57,074 bases of DNA from Halomonas sp. HL-48 (GCF_001314875.1 NZ_LJZS01000023.1:1-57074), one strand, 5' to 3'; positions 1 through 8,751 are shown, counted from the stretch's first letter. Notes: generated by a model not told the origin, from the sequence alone. Made by a program: numbers and translations.

Positions 1-28
1 CGTGGCCGCTGCTAAGCGAGGAAGGCGT

Positions 29-56
29 ATTCTACGCACTTCAAAGGGTTTGTCAA
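29..56 (-). promoter_or_regulatory. Strong sigma-70, rRNA-type promoter reading out of the left edge
   Basis: On the minus strand a perfect -35 TTGACA (51-56) is followed after 16 bases by TAGAAT (29-34). A GC-rich discriminator follows, then a CCTCGCTTAGCAGC stretch (8-21) like the start of rRNA leaders in this group. In Pseudomonas an rRNA operon lies just beyond pssA, so this is probably the promoter of an rRNA operon outside the window. The hexamers are seen directly; the rRNA assignment is inference. Confidence 0.6.
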
Positions 57-239
57 CGACTGATTGGCAAGTGCGAAACAAATCAGCGACTCATTTCACG
101 ATACAACCAATTGCCTAACCTGCTGACAAGCCAAGGTTTTTACACCTCAACCACCGCTGGCAACGCCCTGCGTCCCCGGCAGCGGATGAGTACTTTACGG
201 TGTCGCTGCCGAGTTGGCAAGAGGCGAGGCGACAAAAAG
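57..239. other. Intergenic region between pssA and the left-edge promoter
   Basis: I see no convincing gene here. A perfect 18-base palindrome (233-250, CAAAAAGTT/AACTTTTTG) overlaps the pssA stop codon. A weak inverted repeat TGTCGC/GCGACA (201-206, 229-234) lies just beyond it. These may end pssA transcription before the downstream promoter, but there is no classic stem followed by a T-run. Confidence 0.4.
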
Positions 240-1151
240 TTAACTTTTTGGTTTTGCTTTGCGCATGACGGCCAGTACAGGCCCAGAGAGCACGTAAGTG
301 CCGAACAGCAAAAGCAGCATAACCGACGGCTCCACGGAGATCATTACGAACCCCAGGACCACGGCAAGCAGTACAACGAAAGGAACCGGCTTTTTAAAAT
401 CCAGATCCTTGAAGCTGTAATAGCGAATATTGCTGACCATCAAAACACCCGCCGCCGCCACAACGACTAGCATCAACAGTTTGAAGCCGAACGCATCGGC
501 GTCGAAGCTGTGAAATGTCCACACGCAGGCAGCCACAAGGGCGGCCGCCGAAGGGCTTGGCAAACCGATAAACCATTTCTTGTCCACGCTACCGATCTGC
601 ACGTTGAAGCGAGCCAGACGAAGCGCCGCGCAGGCAACGTAGAGAAACGCGACCACCCACCCTGTCTTACCGATATCCTGCAAGATCCAGGTGAAGGCGA
701 CTAACGCCGGCGCCATGCCAAATGAGATCATATCGGCCAGACTGTCGTATTCGGCGCCGAAAGCACTTTGCGTATTGGTCATACGTGCAACACGGCCATC
801 CAACCCATCGAGCACCATGGCAATAAAGATCGCCACCGCCGCCGAGGTGAATTCGCCGTTGATACCAGCCACCACGGCGAAAAACCCAGAGAAAAGCGCC
901 GAGGTCGTGAACAGGTTTGGTAGCAGATAGATACCTTTGCGGCGAATTTTCTTACCGTCCTCGACCGCCTCCTCGACCACTTCGGTCTCGCGCAGAAAGG
1001 CAGCCGCAAGGTCTTCGTTGTTGGCACCATCGTCGTTAGCGTTGCCACCACTTGCCGCATCAGTGCCCTGCGCTTTTGGGTCTTCATGCGCCGCCGAATG
1101 CGGTTTTTTTTCGTGCTCTTGATCGCCAGCATCCTGGGTCATAGGTGTCAT
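240..1151 (-). CDS. pssA: CDP-diacylglycerol--serine O-phosphatidyltransferase
   Basis: Inner-membrane enzyme that joins CDP-diacylglycerol and L-serine to make phosphatidylserine, the first committed step to phosphatidylethanolamine. The CDP-alcohol phosphatidyltransferase signature is visible: DGLDGRVAR, then G and two aspartates spaced as in the family (EYDSLAD). Several hydrophobic helices follow. About 70 hydrophilic, acidic, Ala/Asp/Asn-rich residues precede the first helix (YLLPNLFTTSALF); such tails occur in ilvC-linked PssA proteins. The start has only a weak ribosome site and could instead be the ATG three codons in. Upstream lies the ilvC scar, which normally would be the preceding gene. 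Confidence 0.93.
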   Translation of the reverse strand: MTPMTQDAGDQEHEKKPHSAAHEDPKAQGTDAASGGNANDDGANNEDLAAAFLRETEVVEEAVEDGKKIRRKGIYLLPNLFTTSALFSGFFAVVAGINGEFTSAAVAIFIAMVLDGLDGRVARMTNTQSAFGAEYDSLADMISFGMAPALVAFTWILQDIGKTGWVVAFLYVACAALRLARFNVQIGSVDKKWFIGLPSPSAAALVAACVWTFHSFDADAFGFKLLMLVVVAAAGVLMVSNIRYYSFKDLDFKKPVPFVVLLAVVLGFVMISVEPSVMLLLLFGTYVLSGPVLAVMRKAKPKS

Positions 1152-1247
1152 CCGGTTGAAGTGAAGTCACATGATCGGTGGTCTTTGTTCATTCTACACG
1201 GTGAAGCCCACTCAGCCAGCCCAACGCATTGTCTGCCTGCCAAACAC

Positions 1248-1275
1248 AGCAGGGCGCGACAATGCGCGCCCTGCT
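1248..1275 (-). terminator. Hairpin after the ilvC remnant
   Basis: Perfect 11-bp stem AGCAGGGCGCG/CGCGCCCTGCT (1248-1258, 1265-1275), about 20 bases beyond the stop codon of the ilvC fragment on the minus strand. The tail has only a short T-rich run. It is probably the original ilvC terminator, left in place after the gene was lost. Confidence 0.55.
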
Positions 1276-1294
1276 GACTTCATTGCCGTACTGC

Positions 1295-1390
1295 TTAGTT
1301 TTTGGTCTTGTCCACCAGCTGGTTGGCTGCGATCCACGGCATCATGCCACGCAGCTTGGCACCAACCTGTTCGATTTCGAGCTCAGCGTC
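1295..1390 (-). pseudogene. ilvC: 3' remnant of ketol-acid reductoisomerase gene (ilvC)
   Basis: Reading the minus strand gives [20 protein letters not shown] and then NQLVDKTKN before TAA at 1295-1297. This matches the end of the short-form ketol-acid reductoisomerases of Pseudomonas-like bacteria, which act just after acetolactate synthase in valine/isoleucine synthesis. Only about the last 30 codons remain. The same frame meets a stop at 1442-1444, and no Rossmann domain or catalytic part is present. It sits where ilvC normally lies, between ilvH and pssA. The breakpoint is near 1373-1390, where a plus-strand reading frame of another gene begins. A working ilvC would have to be elsewhere. 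Confidence 0.72.
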
Positions 1391-1492
1391 AAACCAGAGC
1401 TGCACCATTACGATGTCGGGCTGCGCGTGCTTAACCGACGCCTAAAGAACCCTATCATTGACGCTTTCTGGGCCACCGTCAGCGTCCGCTAG
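1380..1492 (+). pseudogene. C-terminal fragment of an unidentified protein
   Basis: The plus strand encodes [20 protein letters not shown] and then NPIIDAFWATVSVR before TAG. It looks like a genuine protein tail, possibly the effector-domain end of a LysR-type regulator, but I cannot name it firmly. Upstream the frame runs antisense through the ilvC remnant, so the fragment has no start of its own. It appears to be the other side of the deletion or rearrangement that removed ilvC. The boundary with ilvC sequence is approximate. Confidence 0.45.
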
Positions 1493-1505
1493 CCTTCGCC
1501 ACCGA

Positions 1506-1533
1506 CAAAAAAGCCGCCCCAATACGGGGCGGC
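1506..1533 (-). terminator. Rho-independent terminator of ilvIH
   Basis: On the minus strand the stem GCCGCCCC/GGGGCGGC is followed by TTTTTT (1506-1511). It lies about 25 bases beyond the ilvH stop, so the ilvIH transcript ends before the ilvC scar. Confidence 0.85.
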
Positions 1534-1556
1534 CTACTTGCAACCAGGTAGCCGGC

Positions 1557-2048
1557 TTAGAGCGAGAGCACCTTGTCGCCACGGGCGATGCCCGACACCC
1601 CGGTACGCGCCACTTCCAGAATACCCACCGGCGCCATGGCCTGGAGGAAGGCATCCAGCTTGGCGGCGTCGCCGGTGATCTGCACCGTGTAGAGACTTGG
1701 GGTCACGTCGACGATCTGCGCGCGGAAAATATCCACCGTGCGCTTCACTTCGTCGCGGGCAGCGCCTAGCGCCTTGACCTTCACCAGCATCAGCTCGCGC
1801 TCAATATGGTTGCCTTCGGTCAGGTCGACCAGCTTCACCACGTCGATCAGCTTGTTGAGGTGCTTGGTAATTTGCTCAATCACCCGGTCGTCGCCCACCG
1901 TGGTGACCGTCAGGCGCGAGAGCGAGGGGTCTTCCGTGGGGGCCACGTTAAGCGTTTCAATGTTGAAGTTGCGCTGAGAAAACAGCCCGACCACACGTGA
2001 CAGCGCACCCGGTTCGTTTTCCATCAGAATCGAGATGATATGACGCAT
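1557..2048 (-). CDS. ilvH: Acetolactate synthase III, small regulatory subunit
   Basis: Regulatory subunit of acetohydroxyacid synthase. It activates the large subunit and usually gives valine feedback inhibition. The N-terminal ACT domain is plain (HIISILMENEPGALSRVVGL), with the second regulatory domain in the C-terminal half. At 163 residues it has the usual length. Its ATG overlaps the ilvI stop by one base (TGATG), so the two are translationally coupled. A terminator follows immediately. Confidence 0.95.
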   Translation of the reverse strand: MRHIISILMENEPGALSRVVGLFSQRNFNIETLNVAPTEDPSLSRLTVTTVGDDRVIEQITKHLNKLIDVVKLVDLTEGNHIERELMLVKVKALGAARDEVKRTVDIFRAQIVDVTPSLYTVQITGDAAKLDAFLQAMAPVGILEVARTGVSGIARGDKVLSL

Positions 2049-3772
2049 CAGGTACGCTCCGTTTTGGACAGCAGCATGTCACGCATGGCACCCAGCGGCA
2101 CCTGCATCGGATAGACGTGCTCAAAGGGGTCGACCTTCACGTCAAGAAACACCAGCTCATGCTTGTCGGCAAACGCCCGCTCCAGCGCCGGCTCCAGCTC
2201 ATCAAGCGTGGTCACGGTGATCGCGGTAAATCCGTACGCCTCAATCAGCATATGGAAGTCAGGCAGCGATTCCATATAGGAATGCGCATGGCGTGACTTG
2301 TAGTTCAAGTCCTGCCACTGGCGCACCATCCCCAGCGAGGCGTTGTTGAGATTGACGATCTTCACGCCTACCCCGTACTGCTTACAGGTCGACAGCTCCT
2401 GCATCATCATCTGAAAGCTGCCTTCGCCGGTGACGCACACCACGTCATCGTCCGGGAAATTCTGCTTGATCCCCATGGCCGCGGGGAAACCAAAGCCCAT
2501 GGTGCCAAGCCCGCCCGAGGTGATCAGCCGATTGGGCTTATCGAACTTATAGTACTGCGCCGCGAACATCTGGTGCTGGCCGACATCGGTAGTCACATAG
2601 GCCTCACCGCGTGTCACACGACACAGCGCCTCGATGACTTCCTGGGGTTTGAGCGCCTCGCCAGGCTTGGAAGGCTCATACAGCTTGCCTTCACGGTCGG
2701 CGCGCCAGCCGTCAATCTTCTGCCACCACTCGGTCAGCGCTTCAGGGTTCGCAATGCTCTGCCCCTGCACCAGACTGATCATCTCGTTGATCACGCTGGC
2801 GGCTGGCCCGACGATCGGCACGTCGGCGCGCACGGTCTTGGACACCGAGCTTGGATCAACGTCGACATGGATAATTTTTGCCGTGGGGCAGAACTTGGAG
2901 GTGTTGTTGGTGACACGGTCGTCAAAACGCGCGCCAACGGCGATGATCAAGTCCGCGTGATGCATGGCCATGTTGGACTCGTACGAGCCGTGCATCCCCA
3001 GCCAGCCCAGGCATTGCCGGTCACTCTGCGGATAGGCGCCAATGCCCATCAGCGTGGTGGTAATCGGGAAGCCCAACTGCTTGACCAGATCGGTCAGGCC
3101 TTCGCTGGCCTTGCCCGTCACTACGCCGCCGCCGGTATAAAATACCGGCCGCTTGGCTTTGAGCATCATCTCGACAGCTTTCTTGATCTGGCCGGTATGC
3201 CCCCGGGTGACCGGGTTGTACGAGCGCATCTTGACCTTTTTCGGGTAGACGTACTCGTAGCGTTCGGTGGGCGCGGTCATGTCCTTCGGGATATCGACCA
3301 CCACCGGGCCAGGCCGACCGGTCGCCGCCAGATAGAAAGCTTTCTTGAGCACTTCGGGGATTTCTGACGGGTGACGAATCGAGAAGCTGTGCTTCACGAT
3401 CGGGCGGGTCACGCCGATGATATCGGTTTCCTGGAAGGCATCGTCGCCGATCAGGTGGCTCATCACCTGACCACACAGCACCACCATGGGAATCGAGTCC
3501 ATGTAGGCGGTGGCAATGCCGGTCACGGCGTTGGTGGCCCCGGGGCCTGAGGTGACCAGCACGCAGCCGGGCTTGCCCGAAGCGCGGGCATAACCATCGG
3601 CAGCATGGGTGGCCGCTTGTTCGTGACGCACGAGAATGTGCTTCACCTTGTCCTGGCGGAAGAGCGCGTCATAAATGTGCAGCGCCGCACCGCCTGGATA
3701 ACCATAAATGTACTCTACGCCCTCATCTTGCAAGAAGCGGGCGATCATATCTGCGCCGGAAAGCAGTTCCAC
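2048..3772 (-). CDS. ilvI: Acetolactate synthase III, large catalytic subunit
   Basis: Thiamine-diphosphate enzyme that makes 2-acetolactate from pyruvate, or 2-aceto-2-hydroxybutyrate with 2-oxobutyrate, for branched-chain amino acids. Visible are the N-terminal pyrimidine-binding domain with the catalytic-Glu segment (HEQAATHAADGYAR), the central FAD domain, and the C-terminal diphosphate-binding motif (GEGSFQMMMQEL ending in NLNN). I chose the GTG at 3770-3772 because AGGGGAG lies 7 bases before it and it gives 574 residues, the family length. The frame stays open for 34 more codons, but those fall in the structured leader and look non-coding. It is cotranscribed with ilvH. Confidence 0.95.
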   Translation of the reverse strand: MELLSGADMIARFLQDEGVEYIYGYPGGAALHIYDALFRQDKVKHILVRHEQAATHAADGYARASGKPGCVLVTSGPGATNAVTGIATAYMDSIPMVVLCGQVMSHLIGDDAFQETDIIGVTRPIVKHSFSIRHPSEIPEVLKKAFYLAATGRPGPVVVDIPKDMTAPTERYEYVYPKKVKMRSYNPVTRGHTGQIKKAVEMMLKAKRPVFYTGGGVVTGKASEGLTDLVKQLGFPITTTLMGIGAYPQSDRQCLGWLGMHGSYESNMAMHHADLIIAVGARFDDRVTNNTSKFCPTAKIIHVDVDPSSVSKTVRADVPIVGPAASVINEMISLVQGQSIANPEALTEWWQKIDGWRADREGKLYEPSKPGEALKPQEVIEALCRVTRGEAYVTTDVGQHQMFAAQYYKFDKPNRLITSGGLGTMGFGFPAAMGIKQNFPDDDVVCVTGEGSFQMMMQELSTCKQYGVGVKIVNLNNASLGMVRQWQDLNYKSRHAHSYMESLPDFHMLIEAYGFTAITVTTLDELEPALERAFADKHELVFLDVKVDPFEHVYPMQVPLGAMRDMLLSKTERT

Positions 3773-4100
3773 AGTGTTTCTCCCCTGGAGGTCTCGAGTG
3801 CGATCCGCAGATGATTCTACGGTGTCGAGTGCGGCGGTATGCCGCTGCCGGCCCATGCCGGCACCTGATGCCAAACCCTGGCATACGGCCCGGTTAGGGC
3901 CTGCACTCTCGTCGGGAACAGCGATTCATGGCGAACCAGATCAGCCATTCCCTCTCACGGCGGTTTGCCGTGTCGGGGCGTTGGCCAGGTCGGGCGGTTA
4001 GCCCAAGCCCGGAAGTCCTTCGGCGGGTAAAGGCCTTCGCCTACCCTTCGCGCGGGGATAGGGGGTTGCCCATTGGTTCCGCGCCCGCAAATCAGGAACC
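3773..4100 (-). promoter_or_regulatory. Highly structured 5' leader of ilvI (candidate cis-regulatory RNA)
   Basis: About 330 bases before ilvI form a run of perfect short hairpins (plus coordinates, arm/arm): 3831-3835/3841-3845, 3846-3852/3857-3863, 3868-3873/3879-3884, 3887-3891/3897-3901, 3956-3961/3967-3972, 3992-3995/4001-4004, 4025-4046 (with a bulge), and 4075-4080/4095-4100. A long-range GAGTGC/GCACTC helix (3903-3908 with 3827-3832) encloses four of them. The partner GCACTC is repeated at 3796-3801, just before the ribosome site, so a switch is possible. Four loops read TAACC, TAACC, AAACC and ATACC, and one reads GGGTT. The start-proximal CTCC-AGG-GGAG hairpin (3780-3790) covers the Shine-Dalgarno. 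I see no leader peptide rich in Ile/Val/Leu codons. Confidence 0.55.
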
Positions 4101-4104
4101 CACA

Positions 4105-4133
4105 AGATTCCATTAGCATCCTCAGCCTGTCAA
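4105..4133 (-). promoter_or_regulatory. Possible ilvI promoter
   Basis: A perfect TTGACA (4128-4133, minus strand) is followed after 17 bases by GAATCT (4105-4110), a poor -10. It sits between the clpB terminator and the structured leader, where an ilvI promoter is expected. The -35 is clear and the -10 is weak. Confidence 0.4.
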
Positions 4134-4176
4134 CCTCCGATCCCGCGAAAGCCGGCAATTGCCCGGTTCTGGGCAA

Positions 4177-4210
4177 AAAAATGCCCCGCTGGCAACACCG
4201 GGCGGGGCTT
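4177..4210 (-). terminator. Rho-independent terminator of clpB
   Basis: On the minus strand the stem GCCCCGC/GCGGGGC is followed by ATTTTTTT, about 20 bases after the clpB stop. Confidence 0.85.
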
Positions 4211-4229
4211 TCGGGTAGCGAAGCGACGA

Positions 4230-6824
4230 TTAACCAAATACCAGCTTGCCGTCTTGCGCGCTGATATGAATGGTATCGCCCGGCGAGAACTTACCGGCCA
4301 GCAGGTCCTGGGACAGGGGGTTCTCAATGCGGCTCTGGATGGCCCGCTTGAGCGGCCTTGCGCCATACACCGGATCAAAGCCCACTACCGCCAGCTGAGC
4401 CAGGGCGTCGTCGCTGATCTCGAGGCTAAGCTCGTGTTCGGCCAGGCGCATTCTGAGACGCTCGAGCTGGATGCCGGCAATCGCCTGAATCTGCTCTTGG
4501 CCCAACGCGTGGAAGACCACTACTTCATCGATACGGTTGATCAACTCGGGGCGGAAGTGATTGCCGACCACGTCCATCACCGCGTTTTTCATCAGCTCAT
4601 AATCGCCGTCTGTATCGATACCCGCATCGCCGCCCATACGCTGAATGATGTCCGATCCCATATTGGAGGTCATCACGATCACGGTATTGCGAAAGTCCAC
4701 CGTGCGGCCCTGGCCATCGGTCAAGCGGCCATCCTCCAGCACCTGCAACAGGATATTGAAGACGTCCGGGTGGGCTTTTTCCACCTCGTCGAGCAGCATC
4801 ACCGAATAGGGCTTGCGGCGCACGGCCTCGGTCAAGTAGCCACCCTCTTCATAGCCTACGTAGCCGGGGGGCGCACCGATCAAGCGAGCCACGGAGTGCT
4901 TCTCCATAAACTCGGACATATCGATGCGCACCATGGCCTCCTCGGTGTCGAACAGGAAGTTTGCCAACGACTTGCAAAGCTCGGTCTTACCCACTCCGGT
5001 CGGGCCGAGAAACAGGAAGGAACCGTTGGGCCGGTTAGGGTCGGCAAGCCCGGCCCGCGAACGGCGAACGGCGTTGGCCACCGCCTCGACCGCTTCGTTC
5101 TGACCGATCACCCGCTCGTGCAGCGCCTCTTCCATACGCAGCAACTTATCGCGCTCGCCTTCCAGCATCTTGGCCACCGGAATGCCGGTCCAGCGGGACA
5201 CCACCTCGGCAATTTCTTCTTCCGTTACGTTGGAGCGCAGCAGCTGATGGCTCGCGGTATCCGCCTCGCCTTCACCGCTTTCGGCAATTTTCTTCTCGAG
5301 CTCGGGAATTTTGCCGTACTGAATTTCCGACATGCGGCCCAGGTCGCCCTGGCGACGCGCCTGCTCGAGGTCGATACGCGCCTGCTCCAGCTCCGCCTTG
5401 AACTGGGCGGCGCCCTGAATGCTGGCTTTTTCGGCTTTCCAGATTTCGTCTAGATCGGCGTATTCGCGCTCCAGCTCATGGATCTGATTGTTGAGCGCTT
5501 CCAGGCGTTTTTTGGTCGCCTCATCCGTCTCTTTCTTGAGCGCCTCGCGTTCCATCTTGAGCTGAATCAGGCGGCGGTCGAGTCTGTCCATCTCCTCGGG
5601 CTTGGAGTCCAGCTCCATACGGATGCGCGAAGCGGCCTCGTCGATCAGGTCGATGGCCTTGTCGGGCAGCTGACGGTCGGTGATATAGCGCGTGGAAAGC
5701 TTGGCGGCAGCGATAATCGCCGAGTCGGTGATATCCACGCCGTGGTGGACTTCGTAACGCTCTTTCAGGCCGCGCAGGATGGCCACGGTATCTTCTTCGG
5801 TGGGCTCGTCGACCAGCACCTTCTGGAAACGCCGCTCGAGTGCCGCGTCTTTCTCAATATACTTGCGGTACTCATCCAGCGTGGTGGCCCCAACACAGTG
5901 CAGCTCGCCCCGCGCCAGCGCCGGTTTGAGCATGTTACCCGCGTCCATGGCACCGTCTGCCTTACCGGCACCGACCATGGTATGCAGCTCATCAATGAAC
6001 AGGATGACCCGGCCTTCTTCCTGGGAAAGCTCTTTAAGCACCGCCTTGAGTCGTTCCTCGAACTCGCCGCGGAATTTGGCACCCGCCAGCAGCGAGCCCA
6101 TATCCAGCGAGAGCACGCGCTTATCCTTAAGTCCCTCCGGCACTTCACCGTCGACAATGCGCTGCGCCAGGCCTTCGACGATAGCGGTTTTACCCACGCC
6201 CGGCTCGCCGATCAGCACCGGGTTATTTTTGGTGCGCCGCTGCAGCACCTGAATGGTGCGACGTATTTCGTCGTCGCGGCCGATCACCGGATCAAGCTTG
6301 CCGTCCAGGGCGCGCTGGGTAAGGTCCAGCGTGTACTTGTTGAGCGCCTCACGCTGATCTTCCGCGTTGGGATCGTCCACCTTGGCCCCGCCGCGCAGGC
6401 TGTCAATTGCCGACTCCAGCGCCTTGCGGGTCAGTCCGACCTCTTTCATCAGCTTGGTGATGGCGCTGTTCATTTCCAGCGCTGCCAATACCACCAGCTC
6501 ACTGGCGATGAACTGGTCGCCGCGCTTTTGCGCTTCACGGTCGGTCAGGTTGAATAGCTTGATAAGCTCACGCGACGGCTGCACCTCACCGTCGAACTGA
6601 CCTACCTTGGGCAAATCGTTCAGCTGCTGGACCAGCCCATCACGCAGCCGCGAGCTGCTCCCCTCGGCTTTCTCGATGAGCGCCTTGATACCGGTATCCC
6701 GGGTATCCAGCAGCGCCAGCATCAAGTGAGCAGGCTCAAGCTGATTATGCCCACGGCCTACCGCAAACGACTGCGCCTCGGCAATGCCGGCCTGGAGCTT
6801 GGCGGTAAATTTATCGAATCTCAT
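4230..6824 (-). CDS. clpB: ATP-dependent disaggregase ClpB (Hsp104/ClpB family)
   Basis: Cytoplasmic hexameric AAA+ chaperone that pulls proteins out of aggregates together with DnaK-DnaJ-GrpE. Domain order is the N-terminal repeat domain (about 1-145), nucleotide-binding domain 1 with Walker [10 protein letters not shown] near 207-215 and Walker B LFIDELH, and the coiled-coil middle domain (about 410-525, rich in Glu/Lys/Arg). Nucleotide-binding domain 2 carries Walker [10 protein letters not shown] and Walker [10 protein letters not shown]. The ATG at 6822-6824 ([10 protein letters not shown]) has AGGAGG 6 bases upstream and gives 864 residues, the normal size; the longer open frame upstream is untranslated leader. 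A sigma-32-like promoter precedes it. Confidence 0.98.
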   Translation of the reverse strand: MRFDKFTAKLQAGIAEAQSFAVGRGHNQLEPAHLMLALLDTRDTGIKALIEKAEGSSSRLRDGLVQQLNDLPKVGQFDGEVQPSRELIKLFNLTDREAQKRGDQFIASELVVLAALEMNSAITKLMKEVGLTRKALESAIDSLRGGAKVDDPNAEDQREALNKYTLDLTQRALDGKLDPVIGRDDEIRRTIQVLQRRTKNNPVLIGEPGVGKTAIVEGLAQRIVDGEVPEGLKDKRVLSLDMGSLLAGAKFRGEFEERLKAVLKELSQEEGRVILFIDELHTMVGAGKADGAMDAGNMLKPALARGELHCVGATTLDEYRKYIEKDAALERRFQKVLVDEPTEEDTVAILRGLKERYEVHHGVDITDSAIIAAAKLSTRYITDRQLPDKAIDLIDEAASRIRMELDSKPEEMDRLDRRLIQLKMEREALKKETDEATKKRLEALNNQIHELEREYADLDEIWKAEKASIQGAAQFKAELEQARIDLEQARRQGDLGRMSEIQYGKIPELEKKIAESGEGEADTASHQLLRSNVTEEEIAEVVSRWTGIPVAKMLEGERDKLLRMEEALHERVIGQNEAVEAVANAVRRSRAGLADPNRPNGSFLFLGPTGVGKTELCKSLANFLFDTEEAMVRIDMSEFMEKHSVARLIGAPPGYVGYEEGGYLTEAVRRKPYSVMLLDEVEKAHPDVFNILLQVLEDGRLTDGQGRTVDFRNTVIVMTSNMGSDIIQRMGGDAGIDTDGDYELMKNAVMDVVGNHFRPELINRIDEVVVFHALGQEQIQAIAGIQLERLRMRLAEHELSLEISDDALAQLAVVGFDPVYGARPLKRAIQSRIENPLSQDLLAGKFSPGDTIHISAQDGKLVFG

Positions 6825-6920
6825 GCAGTTCCTCCTGGGGGTGGCCGCGCGTTTGGACGCGCGGCGTATCCCGACAACCTGTCTGTTAAACGTGCTAATC
6901 ACGATTAGCTTGACAAGTTA

Positions 6921-6948
6921 AATGGCGTCGGTTCCAGGAGGTTTCAAG
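6921..6948 (-). promoter_or_regulatory. Heat-shock (sigma-32-like) promoter of clpB
   Basis: The minus strand reads CTTGAAA (6942-6948), 14 bases, then CGCCATT (6921-6927), preceded by CCCC. It closely matches the sigma-32 consensus (CTTGAAA, CCCCATNT) and the layout of the E. coli dnaK promoter. It lies about 100 bases upstream of the clpB start. Confidence 0.75.
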
Positions 6949-6972
6949 GGGGAGGCGTGGCCGTCTGCGGAT

Positions 6973-7728
6973 TTACTTGATCCAGATCACGGTTGCCATT
7001 CTGCCCGTTTGCCCGCCGTCGCGCCGGTAAGAATAAAAACGTGATTCGCAGGCAGTACAGAAGTGGCCGCCGCTGATCTGGTGAATACCCAGCGCCTCCA
7101 GGCGAAAGCGCGCCAGACGATAAAGGTCGGCCATGTGGTGGCCCAAGCGGTAAGGGCTGTGATCAAAGGCATCGGCGGTTTCCGGCTGAACGGCCACAAA
7201 GGCGCCGTACACCTCGGGCCCGACTTCGAACTGGGCGTTGGAGATCGCCGGACCCAGCCACACCATGATGTCATCCGGCTCGCTGTTCATGGCCGCCACG
7301 GTGGCTTCCAGCACGCCAGTCGCCAACCCCCGCCAGCCCGCGTGGGCAACGGCTACCTGAGTACCATCACGGTTACAAAACAGCACCGGCAGGCAGTCGG
7401 CGGACAGCACCACGCAAGCATACTCATTGCCTTGGGCAATCGCGGCGTCGGCGTCAGGCGCGTCCGGCTGATAGGTCTGCTGAACGCGCGCCCCATGAAC
7501 CTGATTGAGCCACAGCAACGGGCGCTCGTCACCGATCTCTTTTTGCAACAGCCGTCGGCTCAACGCCACATGATCGGAGTTGTCGCCCACATGCGATGCC
7601 GGGTTGAAGGCCGCAAACTCATCCTGGCTGGGCCCCGTCTCCCGGGTGGTTACAAATGCCACCACATTGGCAGGCGCCGGCCAGTCGGGTATCAACAGCG
7701 TTGGCTTTAGGTCAATGGCATCGCTCAT
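6973..7728 (-). CDS. pgeF: Peptidoglycan editing factor / multicopper-type purine nucleoside phosphorylase (YfiH family)
   Basis: YfiH/PgeF (formerly 'laccase domain') protein. Family members cleave adenosine and related nucleosides or, in E. coli, remove wrongly built UDP-MurNAc-L-Ser. The metal/active-site motifs are present: NQVHGARV, SADCLPVLF with the key Cys, HAGWRGL, and a C-terminal segment with Cys and Tyr (CTACESRFYSYR). At 251 residues it has the family length. Its start overlaps the rluD stop (ATGA), so the two form an operon, an arrangement also seen in Pseudomonas and E. coli. Confidence 0.92.
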   Translation of the reverse strand: MSDAIDLKPTLLIPDWPAPANVVAFVTTRETGPSQDEFAAFNPASHVGDNSDHVALSRRLLQKEIGDERPLLWLNQVHGARVQQTYQPDAPDADAAIAQGNEYACVVLSADCLPVLFCNRDGTQVAVAHAGWRGLATGVLEATVAAMNSEPDDIMVWLGPAISNAQFEVGPEVYGAFVAVQPETADAFDHSPYRLGHHMADLYRLARFRLEALGIHQISGGHFCTACESRFYSYRRDGGQTGRMATVIWIK

Positions 7729-8684
7729 TGCATGATCTCGCTATCGTCGCGCAGGTAATCCAACAACAATAGTAAATCATCGGGCAGGCTCGCGTGGAAA
7801 GTCATTGTTTCGCCGCTGACAGGGTGGACGAAACTCAACTTGCGGGCGTGCAGTGCCTGACGCGGAAACTCCCGCAGGATCTCTTTCAGCGGGCCCGCCG
7901 CGCCAGGCGGCAGCTTGGCGCGGCCACCGTAGAGCGGGTCACCGATCAGCGGATAGCGGGCATGCGCCATGTGCACACGAATCTGATGGGTACGGCCGGT
8001 TTCGAGCTGGCAGCGAACGTGGGTATGAGCCCGGAAACGCTCGACCACCCGGAAATGCGTTACGGCTGGCTTGCCCGACGCATTGACGGCTTGCCGCTTG
8101 CGGTCTTTGGGGTGACGACCAATCGGTGCATCGATCGTGCTCCCGGCGATCGGTTTGCCTATCACCACCGCGTCGTACTGGCGAGACACACTGCGCGCCT
8201 GTAGCTGCTCGACCAGGGTGGTTTGCGCAGGTAATGTCTTGGCGACCATCATCAGGCCGGTCGTGTCTTTATCCAGCCGGTGCACGATACCCGCGCGAGG
8301 CACTTCCGCCAATGCCGGATGATGATGCAGCAAGGCATTCAGCAGCGTGCCATCCGGGTTTCCCGCCGCCGGGTGAACCACCATGCCGGCGGGCTTGTTG
8401 ACTACCATGACCGCGTCGTCCTCAAAGACGATATCCAGCGGGATATCCTGGGGCTCAAAACGGGTGTCTTCCTCAAGCGTTGCCCGTAATGCCAGCGTCT
8501 CGTGGCCGTGGAGCTTGGCTTTCGGCTTGGCCTGCGCGCCGTCTACCGTCAACTCGCCAGAGTGAATCCAGGCTTTCAAACGTTCACGGGAGTAATCGCT
8601 GAACAACTCGGCAGCCGCCTGGTCCAATCGGGCACCTGCCAGTGACGTGGGCACGCGTTGCGTCGCTTCAACACTGCGAGGCAT
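7725..8684 (-). CDS. rluD: 23S rRNA pseudouridine(1911/1915/1917) synthase
   Basis: Isomerises three uridines in helix 69 of 23S rRNA, needed for proper 50S assembly. An N-terminal S4 RNA-binding domain (about 17-80) is followed by the RluA-type catalytic domain with HRLDKDTTGLM, whose Asp is the catalytic residue. TGRTHQIRVHMA and GDPLYGG are also intact. It has 319 residues and is the first gene of an rluD-pgeF operon, divergent from bamD as in many gammaproteobacteria. Confidence 0.96.
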   Translation of the reverse strand: MPRSVEATQRVPTSLAGARLDQAAAELFSDYSRERLKAWIHSGELTVDGAQAKPKAKLHGHETLALRATLEEDTRFEPQDIPLDIVFEDDAVMVVNKPAGMVVHPAAGNPDGTLLNALLHHHPALAEVPRAGIVHRLDKDTTGLMMVAKTLPAQTTLVEQLQARSVSRQYDAVVIGKPIAGSTIDAPIGRHPKDRKRQAVNASGKPAVTHFRVVERFRAHTHVRCQLETGRTHQIRVHMAHARYPLIGDPLYGGRAKLPPGAAGPLKEILREFPRQALHARKLSFVHPVSGETMTFHASLPDDLLLLLDYLRDDSEIMQ

Positions 8685-8751
8685 GGGATAATTTCCTTTG
8701 ACGACACCCCGACAACGTAATTCGAAACCTGCGTTTTGCGCCGAGGTGATT

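Noticed and set aside
2573..3367. 264-codon plus-strand open frame inside ilvI
   Set aside because: Antisense shadow of a clearly coding gene in GC-rich DNA; composition is His/Arg-rich and matches no family I know.
3955..4176. 73-codon minus-strand frame and other short frames in the ilvI leader as a leader peptide
   Set aside because: Not enriched in Ile, Val or Leu codons, and its sequence is explained by hairpins; no good ribosome site.
5478..6557. 359-codon plus-strand open frame inside clpB (also 4254-5453)
   Set aside because: Both are antisense to intact ClpB AAA+ domains; no start signal or recognisable motif.
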